Source: an uncultured Collinsella sp. (lineage in GTDB: Bacteria; Actinomycetota; Coriobacteriia; Coriobacteriales; Coriobacteriaceae). From it: DNA of 40,924 nt. Below, piece after piece: positions 16,119 through 23,118 of the stretch. Below the pieces are notes generated by a model. The model searched no databases and was not told the origin of the DNA. It saw only the letters and a list, made by a program, of their open reading frames with translations. The DNA lies in NCBI GenBank assembly GCA_900548495.1, contig URKT01000003.1:1-40924 (forward strand). The letters run 5' to 3'. The stretch's first letter is position 1. Each line of letters opens with the position of its first letter. A program made the translations under genes and the position numbers.

Positions 16119-16165
16119 CTGCGAAGCGAGAATGTTTGAGCATGGAATGATATGTGTGAGAGGCG
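16119..16165 (+). repeat. Family A element, orphan right half
   Basis: From about 16123 the sequence repeats the last 20 loop bases of copy 2 (GAAGCGAGAATGTTTGAGCA) and then the loop-proximal right arm (TGGAATGATATGTGTG). No complementary left arm is present upstream. It is in the same orientation as copy 2 and runs up to about 20 bp before the dut stop codon. Confidence 0.75.
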
Positions 16166-16187
16166 GGCGGGAGGAATACGAGCGTCC

Positions 16188-16631
16188 CTAGGCGACGCCG
16201 CTGGAGCCGAAGCCTCCTTTGCCTCGGTCGGTTTCGTCTAGTTCTTCTACTTCTACGAGGTTGACCGTGGGGACTTCTTGGATGACGAGTTGGGCTATGC
16301 GGTCGCCTTTGTTGATTTGGATGTTGTTCGTGGGGTCTAGGTTAATGAGGATGACTTTGAGTTCTCCTCGGTAGTGGGCGTCGATGAGGCCCGGCGTGTT
16401 GACTATAGACAGGCCCTGCTTGATGGCCAAGCCGCTGCGGGGCTGGACGAAGCCGGCGTAGCCATCGGGCAGGGCGATGGCCAGCCCAGTAGAGACCAGA
16501 CGGCGTTCGAAGGGCTTCAGGACGCAGTCCTCGTTGGAGCGCAGATCCAAGCCGGCATCGGTGGGATGGGCGTATTTGGGAAGCTCGACGGTGGGGTCGA
16601 GACGCTTTATGTTGACGGTAATGTTGGACAT
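16188..16631 (-). CDS. dut: Deoxyuridine 5'-triphosphate nucleotidohydrolase (dUTPase)
   Basis: A 147-residue trimeric dUTPase that hydrolyses dUTP to dUMP, keeping uracil out of DNA and feeding dTMP synthesis. All five family motifs are visible in order: AGLDLRS, PRSGLAIKQGL, GLIDAHYRGELKVI, GDRIAQLVI and the C-terminal GKGGFGSSG that closes over the substrate. The ATG lies 4 bp after the nrdR stop, so the two are cotranscribed, a natural pairing of dNTP-pool functions. Its 3' end abuts the family A repeats. Confidence 0.96.
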   Translation of the reverse strand: MSNITVNIKRLDPTVELPKYAHPTDAGLDLRSNEDCVLKPFERRLVSTGLAIALPDGYAGFVQPRSGLAIKQGLSIVNTPGLIDAHYRGELKVILINLDPTNNIQINKGDRIAQLVIQEVPTVNLVEVEELDETDRGKGGFGSSGVA

Positions 16632-16635
16632 GGAA

Positions 16636-17079
16636 TCACCTTAGCTTGTCGAGCTCTAGCAGAAACTCATCGACGTCTTTGAAATCGCGGTAGACCGAGG
16701 CAAAACGGATGTAGGCCACCTTGTCGATCTTGGCCAAGCGCTTGAGCACCATGTCACCCAACTCATGGGACGTGACGGCCGTCAGCGTGCGAGAGCGCAG
16801 CTCGACCTCGATGTCGTCGATAATCTCATTGAGCTTCTTAGTGTCGATATCGCGCTTGATGGTGGCGCGCATCAAGCCGACGAGCAGCTTATTGCGATCG
16901 AACCGCTGCTTGGTTCCGTCTGACTTAATGACCTCGATTGGGTCTTCGCATCGCTCAAACGTTGTAAAGCGATAGTTACACGAGCAACATTCGCGACGGC
17001 GCTTAATGGTGTTATTTGACTCCTGCATACGAGAATCAACGACGCGGGTATGTGCCTTGCCGCATTTGGGACAGCGCAT
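16636..17079 (-). CDS. nrdR: Transcriptional repressor NrdR
   Basis: A 147-residue ATP/dATP-sensing repressor of ribonucleotide reductase genes. The N-terminal zinc ribbon is MRCPKCGKAHTRVVDSR with the second pair in CCSCNYRFTTFE. The ATP-cone follows (VIKSDGTKQRFDRNKLLVGLMRA and onward). Length is typical. GAGGAGGTACC precedes the ATG. No recognisable tandem NrdR box was found in front of it, and no nrd genes lie in this window, so its targets are elsewhere. Confidence 0.96.
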   Translation of the reverse strand: MRCPKCGKAHTRVVDSRMQESNNTIKRRRECCSCNYRFTTFERCEDPIEVIKSDGTKQRFDRNKLLVGLMRATIKRDIDTKKLNEIIDDIEVELRSRTLTAVTSHELGDMVLKRLAKIDKVAYIRFASVYRDFKDVDEFLLELDKLR

Positions 17080-17130
17080 GGTACCTCCTCTTAAACGATA
17101 ACAAGGGTACCATGCGCAGCGCGATAATGA

Positions 17131-17580
17131 TTACGAACGAGCAGGAACCTTAAGATGCGCACCGGCGGCGAGCGAACCATGCTCCAGATGATTGACGTTA
17201 CGGATCATGTCGGAAGTCTCTTGCGTGGAAAGGCCTTTGATAGGATATTCCTCGGCAAGCGACCAAAGAGAATCACCAGGCTGAACGCGAATAGTCTCGT
17301 AGGTAACGTTGGAAACGGACTCGGCATACGCGGCGTGACGAGCGCTAAAGACCGACGTAGCGAGGACAACGAAGAGCGTAAGCGCAACGGCAACGGCGAC
17401 AATCGTCGGAACCTTCAGGGCAACGCGGGCCGGCGCAACTACAGCCTGCTGATTGCGAGCAGACTTTACGGTCAAAGGCTGAAAGCCGGAGCGGCCACCC
17501 TGAACAACCGTAAAAGTGGGTTCTGCAGGCGTCTCGAGTTTAAGGGCAAGGTTTCCCTGGACCATATTCGTTGCGTTCAT
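17131..17580 (-). CDS. LysM-domain membrane protein, candidate SOS cell-division inhibitor
   Basis: A 149-residue protein with a cytoplasmic N-terminus, one membrane span (about 58-80) and an external LysM peptidoglycan-binding domain (about 94-146: YETIRVQPGDSLWSLAEEY to LKVPARS). The second of two adjacent ATG codons (17580) is preferred because GGAG lies 6 bp upstream of it. The gene is divergent from lexA, and its promoter spacer contains a LexA box. Single-span LysM proteins divergent from lexA are the arrangement of YneA, the SOS division inhibitor of Bacillus; DivS of Corynebacterium occupies the same place. The function is therefore inferred from architecture and position and not from close sequence identity. 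Confidence 0.75.
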   Translation of the reverse strand: MNATNMVQGNLALKLETPAEPTFTVVQGGRSGFQPLTVKSARNQQAVVAPARVALKVPTIVAVAVALTLFVVLATSVFSARHAAYAESVSNVTYETIRVQPGDSLWSLAEEYPIKGLSTQETSDMIRNVNHLEHGSLAAGAHLKVPARS

Positions 17581-17650
17581 CATGTTCTCCTCTCGCGTGT
17601 TTTGCTGAGAACAGTTTTATCAAGCCGCGCGGACAAAAATGTCTAGCGCG

Positions 17651-17664
17651 AGAACGAATGTTCG
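17651..17664. promoter_or_regulatory. LexA box 1
   Basis: AGAACGAATGTTCG fits the Gram-positive SOS consensus (CGAAC-N4-GTTYG) with one change in the first base. It lies in the lexA/LysM intergenic region, downstream of the LysM promoter. Confidence 0.8.
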
Positions 17665-17670
17665 GTTATT

Positions 17671-17698
17671 ATTATCTTCGAACAGTTGTTCCTGTCAA
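17671..17698 (-). promoter_or_regulatory. Promoter of the LysM gene
   Basis: On the minus strand a perfect TTGACA (17693-17698) is followed after 16 bp by GATAAT (17671-17676). LexA box 2 occupies most of the spacer, so LexA binding should exclude RNA polymerase. Confidence 0.75.
17679..17692. promoter_or_regulatory. LexA box 2
   Basis: CGAACAGTTGTTCC matches the SOS consensus except for the last base. It sits between the -35 and -10 elements of the LysM promoter and begins exactly 28 bp after box 1. Confidence 0.8.
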
Positions 17699-17706
17699 GC
17701 AAAATT

Positions 17707-17720
17707 CGAACATTTGTTTG
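17707..17720. promoter_or_regulatory. LexA box 3
   Basis: CGAACATTTGTTTG matches the SOS consensus well. It begins exactly 28 bp after box 2 and ends 23 bp before the lexA start codon, so it is placed for autoregulation of lexA. Confidence 0.85.
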
Positions 17721-17743
17721 ACATGGGTAGAGAGGATGCCCTG

Positions 17744-18388
17744 ATGGCTCGCAAAATTACCAAGCGTCAGCAGCAAATTTACGACTTCATCAAGGAATAT
17801 CAGCAGGAGAAAGGTTATCCGCCCAGCGTGCGCGAGATGGCTTCTGCCGTGGGCCTTTCCTCCCCCAGCACCGTGCACGCCCATCTATCTGCCCTGGAGG
17901 CGCGCGGGCTACTCAAGCGCGATGCCACCAAACCGCGCGCCCTGGAACTCTTTAACGAGGACGGTTCCTCTGTCTCAATTTCTAAATCTGACGAGCCCAC
18001 CGCACCTCGCGGAACGGTCTCGCTACCGCTCGTTGGTCGCGTCGCGGCTGGGATTCCCATTCTGGCCGAGCAGAATATAGAAGACACTTTTACTATCCCG
18101 ACCGAAATCGCCACTGATCAGGGTTCCTTTATCCTTGAGGTGCATGGGAGCTCAATGATCAATGTCGGCATCTTCAATGGCGATTACATCATCGTCCGTG
18201 AACAAAAGAGTGCCATGAACGGCGAAATTGTCGTGGCCATGATTGATGGTTCAGCGACCGTCAAGACATTCTACAAGGAGCAGGGACGCGTACGCCTGCA
18301 GCCTGAGAATGACACCATGGAGCCTATCTATGCAACGAATCCCGTTATCTTGGGCAAAGTCGTCGGCTTGATGCGCCGGTTCTTGTAA
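17744..18388 (+). CDS. lexA: SOS repressor LexA
   Basis: A 214-residue repressor and self-cleaving serine protease of the SOS response. The N-terminal winged helix-turn-helix spans about 1-65 (RQQQIYDFIKEY, SVREMASAVGLSSPSTVHAHLSAL). The cleavage site Ala-Gly lies in GRVAAGIPILAEQ, the catalytic serine in HGSSMINVGIFNGD, and the catalytic lysine in GSATVKTFY. The ATG at 17744 is chosen because AGAGAGGAT precedes it. A longer in-frame version would run through all three LexA boxes. RecA, whose filament triggers cleavage, is encoded at 26718-27866. The stop overlaps the following DUF1624 start by one base. Confidence 0.97.
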   Translation: MARKITKRQQQIYDFIKEYQQEKGYPPSVREMASAVGLSSPSTVHAHLSALEARGLLKRDATKPRALELFNEDGSSVSISKSDEPTAPRGTVSLPLVGRVAAGIPILAEQNIEDTFTIPTEIATDQGSFILEVHGSSMINVGIFNGDYIIVREQKSAMNGEIVVAMIDGSATVKTFYKEQGRVRLQPENDTMEPIYATNPVILGKVVGLMRRFL

Positions 18389-19092
18389 TGCAAAAACGCA
18401 TCACCATCTTTGATACCGTCCGCGGGTTTACGATGATTTCAATGGCAGGTTTTCACGCTTGCTACGATCTCGCCTACCTGTACGACTGGGATATGCCCTG
18501 GTTTACCCAGACCGTCTTTCAAGACATCTGGCGCGCCAGCATCAGCTGGGTATTTTTGTTTATCGCGGGTTGGATGTGCACGCTCTCACGCAACAATGCC
18601 AAACGAGCGGCCAAGTACGCTGCCGCAGCTTTGGTCGTCTGGATCGCAACAACGCTCGTATCGGTCGACGATTCAGTGAACTTTGGCATCATTTATTGCA
18701 TGGCGGCGTGTACCGCTGTGACAACCGTAGCACGACCGATGCTTAAGAAAGTGCCCAGCACGTGGGGCATTGCGATATGCCTCGCTCTCTTCGCGGCGAC
18801 ATGGGGCATCCCGAAATCGACCTATTCATTCCCCTATTTGGCGTGGCTAGGATTTCCCGGCCCCCGGTTTGTTTCAGGCGACTATTATCCAATCATCCCG
18901 TTCATATTCATGTATCTCACAGGATACTTTGCTGCGCGCACCGCTCAAAGATGCGAACATCCCGCCCCAAGCTGGGCCTACGCCAACCCCCTGCCGGCGC
19001 TCGCCAGCCTTGGACGTCATGCACTCCCCTTTTATCTGCTACATCAGCCCATCATACTGGGCATTTTGGAGCTCGCCTACTCGGTGCGATAA
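18388..19092 (+). CDS. DUF1624 (HGSNAT-like) membrane protein
   Basis: A 234-residue polytopic membrane protein with about six or seven hydrophobic spans. It matches the DUF1624 family, related to heparan-alpha-glucosaminide N-acetyltransferase and acyltransferase-3-like membrane proteins. Typical family features are the opening RITIFDTVRGFTMISMAGFHACYD with a conserved R-G and histidine, and the final SLGRHALPFYLLHQPI. Its substrate is unknown. The start overlaps the lexA stop (TAATG), so it may be translated from the lexA transcript and thus rise during SOS. Its last 16 bp overlap the 3' end of convergent hflX. Confidence 0.82.
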   Translation: MQKRITIFDTVRGFTMISMAGFHACYDLAYLYDWDMPWFTQTVFQDIWRASISWVFLFIAGWMCTLSRNNAKRAAKYAAAALVVWIATTLVSVDDSVNFGIIYCMAACTAVTTVARPMLKKVPSTWGIAICLALFAATWGIPKSTYSFPYLAWLGFPGPRFVSGDYYPIIPFIFMYLTGYFAARTAQRCEHPAPSWAYANPLPALASLGRHALPFYLLHQPIILGILELAYSVR

Positions 19093-20366
19093 CGCTCGAG
19101 CCGCGGTGCAATACGAGCCGGCAGTTTCGCCACAATACGAACGCCATCCTCAAGATATTCCTCGTGCAAAAGGGTCCCCTGCTCATGCACGACTGTGATG
19201 AGTGCACCTTCACGATATGGAATGTCGGCGGAAAGCAGCACATCGGTGGCGGCCGCCTCGCGAGCAATGCGATCGACGAGATCGTCGAGCCCCTCGCCCG
19301 TTTGGGCCGAGAACAGAACAGCTTCCGGATAACGACGACGGAAACTCAATCGATCGACGCTATCGAGAAGATCGATTTTATTGAACACCGTAAGCGTTAA
19401 ACGCTCTCCGGCACCGATCTCATCAAGCACGCGGTCGACAGCCTCAAGCTGTCGCTCATAGTCCTCATCAGACGCATCCACGACTTTGAGAATTAAATCG
19501 GCACCCAACACCTCAGACAACGTCGATTTAAAGGCATCGACCAGACCATGCGGCAGCTTTTGAATAAAGCCGACGGTATCGGTAATCGTCATGCCGCGAC
19601 CGCCAGGCAGGCGATATGAACGCGTCGTCGGGTCGAGCGTAGCAAACAGCTTGTCCTGCGAAAGTACCGTAGAGCCGGTCAGACGATTGAGCAACGTCGA
19701 TTTACCGGCATTGGTATAACCGGCTAACGCGACGCGAAACGCCGGTGACTCAATACGACTCTTGGATTGAACATCACGACGCTGTTCAACCTGCTTGATC
19801 TCACGTCGAAGCGCAGCGATCTTATTACGAATGAGGCGACGGTCGACCTCGAGCTGACTTTCGCCCTGACCAAAGCGTGAGCCGATGCCGCCGCGCGTCT
19901 GTTCCTTGGCGAGATGGCTCCACATGCCGCGCAGACGAGGCAACAGATATTGAAGCTGCGCCAGCTGTACCTGTAGGCGTCCCTCACGCGTCTGAGCATG
20001 CAGGCCAAAGATATCCAAGATCAGTGCCGTACGATCGATAATCTTTACCGGCTCGCCCACGGCTTTCTCCAAATAGGATTGCTGCGAGGGCGTCAGGTCG
20101 TCGTCAAAAATAACGACATCGGCATCCATGCGATGTACCAGACCGCACAGCTCCTCTACCTTACCGGAACCGATAAATGATTTGGGATAAGGCTTTACCA
20201 AACGCTGAGACAAGCGAGCCACGCACTGGGCACCAGCCGTGTGGGCAAGGCGCTCCAGCTCATCGAGCGATCGATCGAGTGGCCATGCATTGTCGCGCCA
20301 CTCAACACCAACCAAAATGGCACGCTCGGGCTCGGGTGCCGTGGGAACAAGGGGGAAACGAGCCAT
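19077..20366 (-). CDS. hflX: GTPase HflX
   Basis: A 429-residue ribosome-associated GTPase that rescues or splits stalled 70S ribosomes, notably in heat stress. An N-terminal HflX domain (NTP-binding, with FIGSGKVEEL and VIFDDDLTPSQ) and a coiled-coil region with GGIGSRFGQGESQLE precede the G domain: GYTNAGKSTLLNRL (G1), DTVGFI (G3) and FNKIDL (G4). Its start codon overlaps the miaA stop (TAATG), so miaB-miaA-hflX form a coupled operon; miaA-hflX linkage is common in bacteria. The 3' end overlaps convergent DUF1624 by 16 bp. Confidence 0.95.
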   Translation of the reverse strand: MARFPLVPTAPEPERAILVGVEWRDNAWPLDRSLDELERLAHTAGAQCVARLSQRLVKPYPKSFIGSGKVEELCGLVHRMDADVVIFDDDLTPSQQSYLEKAVGEPVKIIDRTALILDIFGLHAQTREGRLQVQLAQLQYLLPRLRGMWSHLAKEQTRGGIGSRFGQGESQLEVDRRLIRNKIAALRREIKQVEQRRDVQSKSRIESPAFRVALAGYTNAGKSTLLNRLTGSTVLSQDKLFATLDPTTRSYRLPGGRGMTITDTVGFIQKLPHGLVDAFKSTLSEVLGADLILKVVDASDEDYERQLEAVDRVLDEIGAGERLTLTVFNKIDLLDSVDRLSFRRRYPEAVLFSAQTGEGLDDLVDRIAREAAATDVLLSADIPYREGALITVVHEQGTLLHEEYLEDGVRIVAKLPARIAPRLERYRTE

Positions 20367-21304
20367 TAGGCAGCCTCAATACGATGCAGGATATCAGCAA
20401 CGACCTCATCGATCGTACATTCATCCATATCGAACCACGCGATACGGTCATCGCGTTTAAACCACGAAAGCTGACGTTTGGCATAGCGACGCGAACGCAT
20501 CTTAATGAGTTCGCGAGCCTCATCCATGCTCGTCACGCCATTGAAAGCATCGATGATCTCTTTATAGCCAATTGCCTGCATCGAAGTCAGGGCATCTCCC
20601 AGCCCCTGGTCCATAAGACCGCGAACCTCATCAACAAGACCCTGTTCAAACATCAGATCGACACGCAGGTTAATGCGCTCGTAGAGCACCTCACGATTAC
20701 GCGTCAGACCAAACCATAGGGCATGATAATGCTCGCGCGGAACACTAAACTGACTTTTTTGCTTTGCATAGGAGATACCATCATCATGCATCTCGAGCGC
20801 ACGAATCACACGGCGCACGTTATGGGGATGAATAACAGCAGCCGATTCTGGATCGCGCTCGGCAAGCAGAGCATGCAGTTCTTCCTCGCCAATACGCTCG
20901 GCAAGCTCCTGATAGCCCGCACGGCGATCGTCCTCAAGTTCACCCGAGGGAAAGTCCATCTCATCAAGGGCGGCCTTGAGATACAGCCCCGTACCTCCGC
21001 AAAAAACCGGCAGGCAACCCGAACCAAGGAGACGTTCAACATGTGCGCGAGCGTCAGCCTGATAAAGCGCCGCAGAGTACGCCACACCCGGCTCTACAAT
21101 GTCGACGAGACGCAGCGGCGCCGTACACTCATTGGGCGCCATCTTTGCGGTACCGATGTCCATGCCGCGATAGATTTGCATCGCATCACACGACAGCACT
21201 TCGGACGAAAGACGAGCGGCCAAACGGTCGGCAACATCACTCTTACCTACCGCCGTCGGACCAACGATCGCAACGGCGGAAAGACCTGCCCCGGGAGAAA
21301 CCAT
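20366..21304 (-). CDS. miaA: tRNA dimethylallyltransferase MiaA
   Basis: MiaA transfers a dimethylallyl group from DMAPP to N6 of A37 in tRNAs reading UNN codons. The 312-residue protein shows the P-loop GPTAVGKSDVAD, the substrate-recognition SCDAMQIYRGMDIGTAK, GGTGLYLKA, and the C-terminal RSRRYAKRQLSWF. The ATG at 21304 overlaps the miaB stop by one base (TAATG) and has no strong ribosome-binding site, so coupling is expected. MiaB, the next enzyme acting on the same A37, is encoded immediately upstream, so two successive steps of ms2i6A synthesis are together. Confidence 0.96.
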   Translation of the reverse strand: MVSPGAGLSAVAIVGPTAVGKSDVADRLAARLSSEVLSCDAMQIYRGMDIGTAKMAPNECTAPLRLVDIVEPGVAYSAALYQADARAHVERLLGSGCLPVFCGGTGLYLKAALDEMDFPSGELEDDRRAGYQELAERIGEEELHALLAERDPESAAVIHPHNVRRVIRALEMHDDGISYAKQKSQFSVPREHYHALWFGLTRNREVLYERINLRVDLMFEQGLVDEVRGLMDQGLGDALTSMQAIGYKEIIDAFNGVTSMDEARELIKMRSRRYAKRQLSWFKRDDRIAWFDMDECTIDEVVADILHRIEAA

Positions 21305-22674
21305 TAGCGCGGCTCGCCCACAACGGAGCCGGACAAATACCACGTCTTAGCAACGTCGACGTTAACATCAACGATCTTACCGACAAGCTGGTCGATGCTG
21401 TAACCCTCGGGGATAGGCGCATGAACGGTCTGATTCTTGGGACTCTTACCCAGCAGCACCGCATCGTTCTTTTTACTCGTACCTTCAATGAGCGCCGGCA
21501 CCACAGTATGAAGCTCACCCTGGTTATACTCGTGTGCCGTGGTCTCGATAACCTTAACCAGGCGGTTGAAACGCTCGAGAATAACCTCATGCGGCGTAGG
21601 ATCTTCAATCTCTGCAGCCGGGGTACCGGCGCGCTTGGAATAGATGAAGGTATAGGCCTGAGCATAGCGGACCGTCTCGGCAAGTGAGAGCGTCTGCTCA
21701 AAGTCTTCTTCAGTCTCGCCCGGGAAGCCAACGATAATGTCGGTCGAGAGCGCGATATCGGGCATGCGATTGCGAATGCGATCGACCAGGCCCAGATAGT
21801 CCTCGCGTGTATAACGGCGATTCATCTCTTTGAGGATGCGCGTGGAGCCCGACTGAACGGCCAAGTGAAGCTGCGGCATGACGGCGGGCGTCTCGGCCAT
21901 AGCGTCGATGGTCTCGGGCAGCAGATCCTTAGGATGAGAAGAGGTAAAGAAGATGCGCTCGACGCCCGTATCGCCCACCGCGCGCAGCAAATCGGCAAAA
22001 CGTGGCTTGCCAAACAGATCGCGACCATATGAGTTAACGTTTTGGCCCAGCAGCGTAATCTCACGCACGCCCTGGCGCACCAAACCGGTCACCTCGTCGA
22101 CAATCTCCTCGAAGGGGCGGCTCTTTTCGCGACCGCGCACGTACGGCACGATGCAATAGGTGCAGAAATTATTGCAGCCCGTCATGATGGGCACCCAGGC
22201 GTGATACTGGGTCTCGCGATGCCACGGCATGCTCATGGCATCCGTATCCTCATGCTCATTGGTGCGGATATGACGCTTGCCATCAAGGAACGCCTCGGCA
22301 ATGAGCTCTGCCACATGTGCGATGGAATGCGTACCAAAGATGACATTGACGTTATCGACGTTGGTGAGCAGGCCCTCGCCATCGCGCTGCGCGATGCAAC
22401 CACCAACGGCAACCACACGCTTGCCCGAAGGCGAAGGCGGCAGGCTTTTACAGGAATTGCACTGGCCGTACAGGCGAGTATCGGCGGCCTCGCGCACGCA
22501 GCATGTCATGAAGACAACAATATCGGCATGCTCGGGATCGAGCGCCATGAGGCAACCATACGAATCGAGCAGACCGCTCACGCGCTCGGAGTCGTGCTGA
22601 TTCATCTGGCAGCCAAAGGTGCGGATAAAGTAGGTTTTACCGGCAAGAATATCGCGTACGGAACGCTGGTCCAT
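21304..22674 (-). CDS. miaB: tRNA-2-methylthio-N6-dimethylallyladenosine synthase MiaB
   Basis: A 456-residue radical-SAM methylthiotransferase that converts i6A37 to ms2i6A37. The N-terminal UPF0004 domain has TFGCQMNQHDSER and further cluster cysteines (MTCCVREAA, VGGCIAQRDG). The radical-SAM cluster is CNNFCTYCIVPYVRGREKSR, and a TRAM domain closes the protein. The start is uncertain by two codons: ATG at 22674 has AGGA 9 bp upstream, while the ATG at 22680 has it only 3 bp away. Longer in-frame forms run into spoVS and are rejected. It is distinguished from RimO (29315-30664) by the MNQHDSER motif. Confidence 0.95.
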   Translation of the reverse strand: MDQRSVRDILAGKTYFIRTFGCQMNQHDSERVSGLLDSYGCLMALDPEHADIVVFMTCCVREAADTRLYGQCNSCKSLPPSPSGKRVVAVGGCIAQRDGEGLLTNVDNVNVIFGTHSIAHVAELIAEAFLDGKRHIRTNEHEDTDAMSMPWHRETQYHAWVPIMTGCNNFCTYCIVPYVRGREKSRPFEEIVDEVTGLVRQGVREITLLGQNVNSYGRDLFGKPRFADLLRAVGDTGVERIFFTSSHPKDLLPETIDAMAETPAVMPQLHLAVQSGSTRILKEMNRRYTREDYLGLVDRIRNRMPDIALSTDIIVGFPGETEEDFEQTLSLAETVRYAQAYTFIYSKRAGTPAAEIEDPTPHEVILERFNRLVKVIETTAHEYNQGELHTVVPALIEGTSKKNDAVLLGKSPKNQTVHAPIPEGYSIDQLVGKIVDVNVDVAKTWYLSGSVVGEPR

Positions 22675-22726
22675 GTGCATAAGTCCTAACGATGGAGAGG
22701 GGGGGGCGAATCGAGGCAAGCAGAAG

Positions 22727-23044
22727 CTATGCCACAGGCTTAACATCATCCATGACGACGTTATCCATAGCAGCTCGATTGATCTGGTGAACGTAAATAG
22801 AAAGACGGATGGCCGTGCGCGACTCCCCGTTAATGAGGATGTCGGAGAACACGGGCGCGCAGGAAATATCAAACCCGGTTGGAATCAAAAAACCGCGCGC
22901 AATAGCCACGGCCTTTATGGCCTGGTTGACCGCACCGGCGCCGACACACTGAATGTTGACGGGCACACCATCCTTGACCATGCCGGCGATGGCGCCGGCA
23001 ACGGACGCGGGCGATGATTTGCTTGATACCTTCAGGCAATCCAT
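22727..23044 (-). CDS. Stage V sporulation protein S (SpoVS) family protein
   Basis: A 105-residue protein of the SpoVS family, whose members fold like Alba-type nucleic-acid-binding proteins. The conserved stretch begins LKVSSKSSPASVAGAIAG, continues with VGAGAVNQAIKAVAIARGFL, and includes ERTAIRLSI-like residues (here SRTAIRLSI). About 20 residues (YVHQINRAAMDNVVMDDVKPVA) extend beyond the usual 86. The ATG at 23044 is preceded by AGGAG at 7 bp. No other sporulation gene is seen in the window, so the family name should not be read as function. A position between rny and miaB is shared with Firmicutes. Confidence 0.9.
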   Translation of the reverse strand: MDCLKVSSKSSPASVAGAIAGMVKDGVPVNIQCVGAGAVNQAIKAVAIARGFLIPTGFDISCAPVFSDILINGESRTAIRLSIYVHQINRAAMDNVVMDDVKPVA

Positions 23045-23094
23045 GAAGAAACTCCTGCGTTTAAAAGTACGTTTTAACTGCAATAACTGTATCG

Positions 23095-23112
23095 TACCGA
23101 GTGGACTCGGTA
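23095..23112. promoter_or_regulatory. Short palindrome between the GHKL ATPase and spoVS genes
   Basis: A perfect 8-bp inverted repeat with a 2-base centre, 6 bp after the ATPase stop on the minus strand. There is no T-run, so it could be an operator or a weak terminator. No convincing spoVS promoter was found in the remaining bases. Confidence 0.4.
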
Positions 23113-23118
23113 AAGGCA

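Noticed and set aside
15744..16165. CRISPR array
   Set aside because: Repeats are in mixed orientation, only two and a half copies, with no uniform spacers and no cas genes.
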